Below, piece by piece: positions 30,876 to 39,600 of a DNA stretch of 64,000 bases; positions within the stretch are counted from its first letter, which is position 1; each line of letters begins with the position of its first letter. This stretch comes from Planctomycetota bacterium. GTDB taxonomy: Bacteria > Planctomycetota > UBA1135 > GCA-002748355. Made by a program: the position numbers and the translations under genes. The stretch spans positions 1 to 64,000 of the forward strand of contig JALUUL010000037.1 in the NCBI GenBank assembly GCA_027021385.1, given 5' to 3'. The notes below the pieces were generated by a model. The model searched no databases, was not told where the DNA came from, and saw only the letters and a program-made list of their open reading frames with translations.

Positions 30876-31243
30876 CGGGGCTCCGGCAAAGGTCGAGAGC
30901 GCTCCAAGGTCCCCTCGCGCCTTCCCGAACGCAAGGACCTTCGGGAGATAAGGGCCGGCCGGATCGGAGAAACGGAAGTTCGGATCTTCCGTGTCATCGG
31001 GCGGAGAGACGAGGGCGGATTTTTTCTCAAGTCGGAAAGGCCTGCCTGACGAACAACCGATGCCCCGCAAAAGGCGCGGAAAACGCCCGGCGCGGGGCCT
31101 CGGGATCCGGGGGATCCCGGAATGCCGAACAGGCATAGCTCTGCGACAGGCCGGTTTCGACGTCTCCGCCCTCCCGGATCGCCCGCTGGGCTTCATGCAA
31201 GCCCGACGGATCCGCACTTTGGCACGACCACAGGGAGGGAGCC

Positions 31244-32926
31244 ATGAGGAAGCCGGTCCTGGCATTCCTGCTGGCGCTCGCGCCGCCCCTGGCGGCGCAA
31301 GGGCACCCGTTCGGAACGGAACGTATCGTCCGGGGAAGCAGAAACTTCCCCGGTTCCGTCCAAATCGCGGATTTGGACTACGACGGGCGCTCGGATCTCC
31401 TTGTCGCCAACGCCTTCGGCTTCGACGTGTTGCGGGGGGTGGCCAGCGCCTACCTGCTGGATGCGAACTACAAGATCCGCAACGAAAACGACCTTCCTCC
31501 ATCCGGCGAGCCCGGACTCGTCGCGCAGGCCGGAATCCTCCTCGAAGACCTGAATGGGGACCGGCTCGTCGACCTCGTATCGATCAGCGACCGAGCCGTT
31601 CTCACGGTCTTCCTCCACGACGGAATCGAGTCGAAGAAGAGAAAGGGAGTTCCGAGATACCGGAAGAACGGCAAGTCCTTCGTCCTGAAGGTCGGAAAGA
31701 ACCCAAACCTCTCGGTCGCCGGGCTCAAGCTGCACGGAGCCCTCCTCGTCGACCTCGACGGACTCCCCCCCAAGGAGATGGTCTTGACCGGCGACCTCGT
31801 CTCGTTCTTCGAGATCGTCCAGAGTACGGGGATCTCCCTCGTCAAGTTCGACAAGAAGGGCAATCCGGTCTCGGAAACGGTACTCCAGCCCGGGCGATAC
31901 ATCGACCTCGCCGCGGGGGACCTCGACGGGGACGGCGACCAGGACCTCGTCGCCTTGAACTCCTCGAACAAGGTCACGGTTCTCAGGAACATGGGATCGG
32001 GGAAGTTCATCCCAGCCGCATTCAGTCTCGGCGGATCGGGGCGCGGAAAACGGATCGAGCTACGGGACCTGAACCGGGATGGAAGGGCCGACGTCCTCGT
32101 AGGATCGACCGGGCCCGTCCCCCGTCTCCGGATCTACCCCGGGACGCGCAACGGGACCCTCGCGAGCGCCGTATCGGTCCCTCTTCCCAAGTTGCCAAAA
32201 CATGCGATCGAAGGAATCGTCGCCCGTGATTTCGATCGGGACGGAAAGCAGGACCTCGCCCTCCTGATGTCCTCCGACACATCCCAGGCCGCGGTCCTCC
32301 ACCTCGCCGGACGGGGCAAGTTCGTCTTCACCGGCGCCTCGGTCCTCGGGTTGTCCCAAAATATCCCGACCCACGAGACCCCGACCTTCGTCAACCTGAT
32401 CCAGGCCGCCGACCTCGACGGCGACCTGGCCGAAGAACTCGTTCTCGGGTCGATCAACGATCCAAGAAACCAGAAGATGGTTCAGATCCTCTTCCCGAAC
32501 CTGACGAAAACGGGAGTCGGGGTGCGCTGGAGGGGGAAGGGAGTTCGAGGAAGCGACGGGATCATCCCGGCCATCGCGGTCCGGAGCGGGCGGCCGGTGC
32601 TCGGCGATGCCTCCTTCGCGGTAGGTCTCTCCTATGCAAAGGGTGGAGGAAGCCACGCGATCCTCTTCCTGAGTCCCCGCTACATCCCCCTGACCTACAT
32701 GGGGTTGACCTGGCAGAGCTTCCCCTCGTTCGTTCTCGTGACGAAGACGACGGGCGCGGGAAGAGGAGGAGGAATGGCCTTCGTTCCGATGAGCATCCCG
32801 AAGGATCCCCGTCTGCCCGGGATCACCTGGTTCATGCAATGGGTCGTCGCGGACCGGGGGGCGGGCAACCTCCCGAGGCTCGCGCTCAGCCCCTCCCTCG
32901 AGGTCAGGGTCGCGAAGTCCCGCTGA
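31244..32926 (+). CDS. Secreted FG-GAP/VCBS-repeat protein with shared C-terminal module
   Basis: Signal MRKPVLAFLLALAPPLAAQ; repeats ADLDYDGRSDLLVAN, LEDLNGDRLVDLVS, GDLDGDGDQDLVALN, RDLNRDGRADVLVG. Confidence 0.88.
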   Translation: MRKPVLAFLLALAPPLAAQGHPFGTERIVRGSRNFPGSVQIADLDYDGRSDLLVANAFGFDVLRGVASAYLLDANYKIRNENDLPPSGEPGLVAQAGILLEDLNGDRLVDLVSISDRAVLTVFLHDGIESKKRKGVPRYRKNGKSFVLKVGKNPNLSVAGLKLHGALLVDLDGLPPKEMVLTGDLVSFFEIVQSTGISLVKFDKKGNPVSETVLQPGRYIDLAAGDLDGDGDQDLVALNSSNKVTVLRNMGSGKFIPAAFSLGGSGRGKRIELRDLNRDGRADVLVGSTGPVPRLRIYPGTRNGTLASAVSVPLPKLPKHAIEGIVARDFDRDGKQDLALLMSSDTSQAAVLHLAGRGKFVFTGASVLGLSQNIPTHETPTFVNLIQAADLDGDLAEELVLGSINDPRNQKMVQILFPNLTKTGVGVRWRGKGVRGSDGIIPAIAVRSGRPVLGDASFAVGLSYAKGGGSHAILFLSPRYIPLTYMGLTWQSFPSFVLVTKTTGAGRGGGMAFVPMSIPKDPRLPGITWFMQWVVADRGAGNLPRLALSPSLEVRVAKSR

Positions 32927-32927
32927 A

Positions 32928-32959
32928 GGCCCGACGGCGAAGCCTCCGGCTGTCGGGCC
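32928..32959. terminator. Terminator-like hairpin between convergent genes
   Basis: GGCCCGAC...GTCGGGCC, 8-bp perfect stem. Confidence 0.6.
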
Positions 32960-32974
32960 ACCCCTCCGGGGGCC

Positions 32975-33964
32975 TCACACCCCCCGGCGCAGGATCCGAT
33001 CGAGCCACGCGTAGGCGCGGCTCCCTTCCTTCAGCTTGCGGACGGAACGCGCCCCCAGGAACTGGGCGAGGTTCTGGGAGAAGGCGTAGGGGATGACCTT
33101 GCTCCACCAGAGGAGCCTCCCCGGAGGGCTCAGCCCGGGGTCCCGGGCCACGACCTTCAAGAAATGGCCGATCCCGTGCAGGCTGCAGTTCCAGACATCC
33201 CTCCAGCGGGGGATCGTATGCACCCCGAAGAGCTGGTGGAGGTTGTGGTGGTCGAGATAGATCCTCTTGAACTCGTACCAGATCGAGTTGTTGTGCGAAT
33301 GGACGACCTTGGATCTCGGTTCGAAGACGACCTTCCAACCCGCAAGGACGACCCGGTGCCCCCAGTCGAGATCCTCCCCGAATCGCCGCTTGCGGAACGG
33401 GATCTCAAGGGCGGTCGCGCGGCGGACGCTCGAACTCACGTTGTCGAAAGCGACCCGCGCGAGTTTCTCGAGCGGGGGAAGGGCTTCGAAGCTCGAGGGA
33501 TCCTCGATTTCCTGGACCCGCGGCTCCTCCCGGGACGCGACCCAGCTCGAGAGGCGGTCCTTGATGAAGGGGTTCGCGTCGGGACGGGGCAACTGGCGGC
33601 TGTAGGCCCCCGCGACGCGGGGATCGTCGAAGCAGTCGACGAGACGCTGCATCCAATGTTCGTCGAAGGGCATCGCGTCCTGCGTCGCCAGGATGACGAT
33701 TTCCCCCTTCGCCTCGCGAATGCCCAGATTCCTCGTCAGGCCATGATCGAACTCGTGGTTCGGGATCCGGATCAGGCGCACGGGCCGTGATTCCAGGAAC
33801 TCCACGGTCCCGTCCCCGGATCCCGAATCGATGCACAGGATCTCGTAGGGCCGGTCGCAGTTCTGGGCCATCATCCGTTCCAGGATCGCGGGGAATTCCT
33901 TTCCCGCGTTCCAGGTCGGAATCACGATGCTGACTCCGGGTTTATCCTCGGGGGCGAACGGCAT
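32975..33964 (-). CDS. Glycosyltransferase family 2
   Basis: VSIVIPTWNAGKEFPAILERMMAQ...ILCIDSGSGDGTVEFLES. Confidence 0.92.
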   Translation of the reverse strand: MPFAPEDKPGVSIVIPTWNAGKEFPAILERMMAQNCDRPYEILCIDSGSGDGTVEFLESRPVRLIRIPNHEFDHGLTRNLGIREAKGEIVILATQDAMPFDEHWMQRLVDCFDDPRVAGAYSRQLPRPDANPFIKDRLSSWVASREEPRVQEIEDPSSFEALPPLEKLARVAFDNVSSSVRRATALEIPFRKRRFGEDLDWGHRVVLAGWKVVFEPRSKVVHSHNNSIWYEFKRIYLDHHNLHQLFGVHTIPRWRDVWNCSLHGIGHFLKVVARDPGLSPPGRLLWWSKVIPYAFSQNLAQFLGARSVRKLKEGSRAYAWLDRILRRGV

Positions 33965-33967
33965 GAA

Positions 33968-35287
33968 CTACCCTCCGGCCCTCGCCCGCAGCTCCTCGTA
34001 GAGGGCGCAGGTCTCGGCGGCGCACTCCTCGATCGAACGGACGAGCCCGCCCTTTCCGGCCATCTCCCTGCGGAGTTCGCGGTCCCCGCAGAGCCGCTCG
34101 AGCACACGCGCGAGGTCCCCGGCGTTCCCGGCCTCGAAACCGAGTGCGAGCCCCTGTTCGACGGCTTCCCCGACGCCCCCCAAGCGTCCCGCGACGACCG
34201 GAAGACCGGCGAGGGCCCCTTCCCGGGCGGTCAGACAGAAGGTCTCCCACCAGATCGAGGGGACGACGAGGAGATCGAGCCCTTTCAGGATCCCGGGGAG
34301 TTCCCCGCTCCGATATCCTCCGTGCAGGCGGAGTTCGATGTCATCGCCTGCGAGTTCCCGGAGCCGGTCCCCGTATCCGCGGTCCCCGTGGTAATCGAGC
34401 AACTCTCCGTGGATGTCGAGGACTATCCCCTCCCGTTCGAGCCTCTTGCAGGCCTCAACGAGGACGTGGACGCCCTTGCTCGGAATCACCGAGCCCAGGA
34501 AGCCGATGTGCCGGACCTCATCGCAATCGTGCGGAGGGGCCTCGAGCCCCTCACGGGGCAGGCCGTGCTCGATGAAACGACAGCGGGCCCCGTCCAGCCC
34601 CCACTCGAGGAAACGGTCCCGGTGGAATCGGGAGGGGGCGATCGTCGCATCGCAGAGGTCTAGCATGCGTTTCACGAAGGCCTCGCGCCAGGCGTAGTTC
34701 TCCTCGGCCTCCCCCGGACCGTGGAACCATGCGCGGATCCTCCCGAGGAGCCCGCCCTGCGGATCGCCGCCCGGGAGGAGATGCGGCCAGAGCCTCCGCA
34801 GGCACGGAAGGCAGCGTTTCCGCTCGATCCTCGTGCAGATCTCCAGATCCTCCGGGCGGATCCGCTGGCCCCGCGGGCATTGGAGCCAGTAATCGTGGAG
34901 GGTCATGACGAGGGGAAGCCCCCTCTCCTTGACTTCCCGGAGGATCGAGCAAGAGAGGCAGGTCAGGTGATGGACATGGACGAGATCGGGCCTGCATTCC
35001 TCGAGGACCTCGACGAACTTCGCATCGATCCCCGGGTGCTCGAAGAGAAGGGAGAAGCGATCGACATCCAGGAAGTTGTTCCGGAGGCGGTGGACGGGTA
35101 CGCCCTCGAACTCGTCCCGCTGGATCTCGAACTCGGGACCCTCCCCGTCCTGCCGCGTGAAGATCACCGGCTCCCAGCCGAAGGATCCCTGCGCCCGGCA
35201 GAGATCCCGAAGATGGAGCTGCGTGCCCCCCGCGTCCCCGGGGAGGTAGCCGCTGACGACGTGCAGGACCCTGCGGGGGGCGCTCAT
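33968..35287 (-). CDS. Glycosyltransferase family 4
   Basis: PGDAGGTQLHLRDL, GFLGSVIPSKGVHVLVEAC, VPSIWWETFCLTAREGALAGLPVVA. Confidence 0.92.
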   Translation of the reverse strand: MSAPRRVLHVVSGYLPGDAGGTQLHLRDLCRAQGSFGWEPVIFTRQDGEGPEFEIQRDEFEGVPVHRLRNNFLDVDRFSLLFEHPGIDAKFVEVLEECRPDLVHVHHLTCLSCSILREVKERGLPLVMTLHDYWLQCPRGQRIRPEDLEICTRIERKRCLPCLRRLWPHLLPGGDPQGGLLGRIRAWFHGPGEAEENYAWREAFVKRMLDLCDATIAPSRFHRDRFLEWGLDGARCRFIEHGLPREGLEAPPHDCDEVRHIGFLGSVIPSKGVHVLVEACKRLEREGIVLDIHGELLDYHGDRGYGDRLRELAGDDIELRLHGGYRSGELPGILKGLDLLVVPSIWWETFCLTAREGALAGLPVVAGRLGGVGEAVEQGLALGFEAGNAGDLARVLERLCGDRELRREMAGKGGLVRSIEECAAETCALYEELRARAGG

Positions 35288-36657
35288 CGTTCGGGAAGCC
35301 CCCCGTCACGGAGGATCCGGTACCTCTCCTCCATCAGGTCCGTGTCCTCCCCGATGGTCTTGACCTTCGGAAATCGGCCCCGCAGGGACTCGAGGAGGCC
35401 CGGCTCTTCGAGCAGTCGGCGGATCTTCCGCGCGAGGTCAGCCGCGTTCCCCATCTCGAAGTGCAGGCCGTGGACTCCGTCCTCGACGAGTTCCGCCATT
35501 CCTCCCCGGTCCGCGGTCAGGACCGGAACTCCGGCGAGGAAGGCCTCGTGGATCGTCAGTGGGCTGTTCTCGAACCAGAGCGAGGGGACGACGAGGACAT
35601 CGAGCCCGGCGAGCACCTCGCCGATCCTCGCATTGTCGAAGCGCCCTTCGAAGCTCAGGTTCGAGGGCCGCTCCATCGCCTCGAGTTCCTCCCCGTAATC
35701 GGGGAAGGTCCGCATGTCCCCGTAGATCCGGCACTCGATCCCGGGAAGATCGAGATCCCGGAAGGCCTCGACGAGCAGGTGTACGCCCTTGTAGGGTGCG
35801 ATCGTTCCGATGTAGCCGATCCGGAGGCGATCGGAGGGGACCCGCTCGACCTTGTGGAAATGAGCGATCTGGAACCCGTTGTCCGAATGGAGGATGCGCT
35901 CGGGAGCCATCATTCGGTTCTCGAGGAAGAGCTTCCTGAGGAAGGCGGAGGGAGATAGGAAGAGATCGACCTTGGAGAGCCGCCTGCGCACCTCGACCAG
36001 CCTCCTCGAGACGGCCGCGACATAGGGGTCCTCCCCGTTCCCGGGGACCGGGGGGGCGGCCTCCCGGCGGAAGAGCCCGCCGATTCCGCTGCGGAGCCCC
36101 TTCGGAAGGAGGCGCTTGGCCCATCGCTCCAGGGGACCCGGGGGGGGAACCGGCGGGGCGTCGGGCCGGGGGAGGAAGGTCGCGCAGGCGGCGCAGAGTC
36201 CCGGATCGGGGGCCTCGCAGACCCCTCCGTCAGGCCGGAGCAGCTGTCCCCCGCGCAGGCACATCAGGATGTATTCATGGAGGGTGTAGACCATCGGCAG
36301 CCCCCGGCGGTGAACCTCGTCGATGTAGCCCAGGCTGTGGAGATGGAGATGCTGGAAATGCACGAGGTCAGGGGGGAACGAGGCAAGGACCTTCCGGAAG
36401 TTCTCCTCCTGGCGCGGATCGAGGTAATGGGCCTCGAAACGATCGAAGGCGTGGTTGTGCACGGCCTCGTGGATCCAAAGGCCCTCGTGTTCCCGTTCCC
36501 CCAGTTCGTATTGGGGACGTTCGGGATGGATCTCGGTCGTGAAGATCCGCACCTCGTGGCCGCGGGCCTGGAGTTCCTTCGCGAGCACGAAGGTGTAGAT
36601 CTCCGTGCCGGCGGCGTGCCGGGGGAGGAACTGGTGGACGACGAAGAGAATCTTCAC
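35284..36657 (-). CDS. Glycosyltransferase family 4
   Basis: HAAGTEIYTFVLAKEL, GYIGTIAPYKGVHLLVEAF, VPSLWFENSPLTIHEAFLAGVPVLT; ATGA overlap downstream. Confidence 0.92.
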   Translation of the reverse strand: MKILFVVHQFLPRHAAGTEIYTFVLAKELQARGHEVRIFTTEIHPERPQYELGEREHEGLWIHEAVHNHAFDRFEAHYLDPRQEENFRKVLASFPPDLVHFQHLHLHSLGYIDEVHRRGLPMVYTLHEYILMCLRGGQLLRPDGGVCEAPDPGLCAACATFLPRPDAPPVPPPGPLERWAKRLLPKGLRSGIGGLFRREAAPPVPGNGEDPYVAAVSRRLVEVRRRLSKVDLFLSPSAFLRKLFLENRMMAPERILHSDNGFQIAHFHKVERVPSDRLRIGYIGTIAPYKGVHLLVEAFRDLDLPGIECRIYGDMRTFPDYGEELEAMERPSNLSFEGRFDNARIGEVLAGLDVLVVPSLWFENSPLTIHEAFLAGVPVLTADRGGMAELVEDGVHGLHFEMGNAADLARKIRRLLEEPGLLESLRGRFPKVKTIGEDTDLMEERYRILRDGGLPER

Positions 36658-39600
36658 TTCGCGAAGCGTACCCGGATCGCCGCCCCGAGGTCGAGGACGC
36701 GGTTCAGGGGCCAGGTTAGCGGAAGTAGGATGAGGTGCACCCTCCGGTAGCGCCGGTTTTCGCGTTGGGTCGCGGCCAGGACTTCCCGGGTCGCCCGGAT
36801 TTCCTCGGCCAGACGGTCGCGCTCCTTCGTCCGCAGGGCGAGATCGGCCGCGAGCCTGTCACGCTCCTCCGTCCGCAGGGCCAGTTCCGATTCGACACGT
36901 TCCCGGGCCTCCCGATTCTCCCTGAGAGCTTCCTCGACCTCGGCGTATTCCCTCCGGACGCGCGCGAGTTCCCGGCGGTGCTCCGCCAGGTCCTCCCGGT
37001 GCTCGTCGAGGCTCCTGCGATGCTCCTCGAGACTCTTGCACAACTCGGCCCGCTCGGCCTCGTAACTCTCCTCGAGGTCGACCAGCCTGCGCCTGTGCTC
37101 TGCGAGATCCGCTTCCTGGTCCTCGACCCGTTCCCGGTATTCCTCGACGCTCCTCTCGAGTTCGGCCAGGGCTTCGGCCAAGGCCGCCCGTTCCGATTCG
37201 GCCTTTTCGCGCAAACCGTCGAGTTCGCGGCAACGGTCCTCGAATCTCCGGGCCGTATCCTCCCATCTGGCGAGTGCTCGCATGTCTTCCTCCGATCCCG
37301 CCACGGGCGGGGGGGGGCCGCCTTCCGTCTCCCGGACCGCGGCGTACAGGGTTTTTAGTTCGTTCCAATGTTCGGCCATGCTCCGGGGCGCGGGCAGCCT
37401 CTCCCTCCAGGCCTCGAGCCTTGCCGGGTCCTCGAGCACGGATTCGAGCAGGGCGGCCAGGGCGCCGGCGTCCCCGGGAGGAAACAGGGCTCCGGCCCCC
37501 CCGATCCGCTCGGGCAGGGCGCCCCTCTCCGAGCCCAGGACGGGAAGGCCCAGGGCGAAGGCCTCGTCGAGGACGAAAGACCAGCTCTCGTGCGCGAGGG
37601 TCGGAAAGACCGCGAGGTCGGCCTCGAGTTCGGCGAGGTCTTCCCTGCGGAAGGCGGACCTCCGCCGAACCTCGATCCCTTCGAGGAGGGAGGCGAGACC
37701 GTCACCGTATTTCGCCTCGACCGCCTCTCCCCAGAGTTCGAGAACGACCTGTCCGGGACGTTCCAGCCGGTGGAGGGCCTCGAGAAGGAGATGTACCCCC
37801 TTGACCTCCTGGAGATGCCCCCAATGGGCGATCCGCAGAGGGCGCCCGGCGTCGAAGGCCGGCGGGAGGGGACGGGTCGCGCGGCGCTCCCCGTCGAAGA
37901 GCGCTCCGTGCGGCAGGACGGTGATCCGACCCTCGAGGTCGGGCCGGAATCGGGTGAGGAGTCGGGCGTGAGCGCGGCTCGGAGCCAGCAGGAGGGAGGC
38001 GGCCCCGGTCTCGGCCGCGAAGTCCTCGTCGAACCATTCGAGAAGGGCGTCAAGATCCTCCTCCCGCATCCAGCGCTCCCTAGGAACACAGTCCCGGCAG
38101 CCCTCGGGCCCGAGCGGCCTCATGCAGAAGGACTCCCCCTCCCTGATCCGGACGATCCGGGGACAGGTCGTGAAGAGATCGTGAAGATGGAGGACGACCG
38201 GAAGCCCGGCATCCCGGCAGAGGCGGACCAGGGAACGCGAAAGGCGCAACCACTGGTGCACATGGACGAGGTCGGGCCGTTCCTCCTCGAGGATCCCCAG
38301 GATCGTCGACTCGAGACGCGGGCAGGGTACGTGGTCCCAGCGTTCGTGGAACATTCCGGGATGCAGGCAGCGCCAGACCGAGATCCCCCCTTCCTCCTCC
38401 CTTCGGGCGAGGGGGATCGTCTCACCCTCCGGCGCCCCCGCTCCGCTTCCGGCGGCGACCGCGACTTTCCAACCGGAGGCCCGCTGCTCCTCCGCGAGGA
38501 GACGCACGTAGGACTCGGTGCCCCCGACGAACTCCGGCGGGAATCCGTGACAGAAATGGAGGACCTTGGGCCGGGGCGGAGCTTCTTCCCCCTCCGGTTC
38601 CGGTGCGCCTCGAGGTTCCGGCCGGGTCCCCCAGGAAAACCGGACCTCCCGCCTCGCCGGGCGGCCCTCCTCCCCTTCGAAGTCGAGGACCAGGGCCCCG
38701 TCCCGAATCTCCGCCCCCTCGACCCTTGTGGGCCTCTCCCCGCGGAGGCGGAGACGGACGCTCCGGCGGCCGGGCGGGGCCTCGAAGAGGAAGCGGCATT
38801 CCCGTTCCCCGAGTTCCCCCTCCCGTTCGAGGAGACGGACATCCCCCTTCCCGGCGGTCTCGACGAGGATCCGGGGGCGGATCCGGAACTCGAGCCCGAG
38901 TTCGAGCCCCGGCCGGAGTTCCCGATCCCTGAGCCAGAGGAGGCAGCCCCCCGGAAAGGTCTCGCATTCGTTAGGCAGCGCGCGATCCCCCTCGAAGACG
39001 CCCTCGACCTCGGAAGGGGCGGGCGCGAAGATCCCCAGGTCGGCCACGCCCTCCCCCTCCCCCTCGACGGTGAGCCGCAGGAGGAATCCTTCCTCCTCCC
39101 TCTGGATCTCGCCCGAGAGTTCGAGATCCCTCCAGCGGAGACGGCGGAAGGAAAGGCGGTCGAGTTCGTCGGGCAGCCGGGGAGCCAGTTCGAACCGGCC
39201 CCCATCCCCCGGACGGGCGCCGAGAAGGCCCGTGACGAGGGGGCCGAGCAAGGCGGCGTGGCTCCAGGCCTGGTGGGGACAGACACCCCGCGGTTCGTAG
39301 CGTTCTCCGTCGAGTACCTCTGCGAGAAGCCCCCGGTCGAAATCGAGGACCAGCCGGAGCAGGGCCTCGGTCCTGAGCCAACCGAGGTCCGGGCGGCCGT
39401 AGAGATAGGAAGCGAGCGCCGCGAAGCCCCCGAACAAGGGCCAGACACTCCCGCCCTGGTAGGAACGAGGGTCGTAGCGCGGATCCCCCGCCGGGAGCAG
39501 GCGCTGTCCCCAGGGAGCGAGGGCCGCCAGGGTCGAGGCCTGGGCAAGCGCTCGGGCCGCTCTCCGCCCGTCCCGCCCGGGGAGGAGAAAGGGTTGCAGA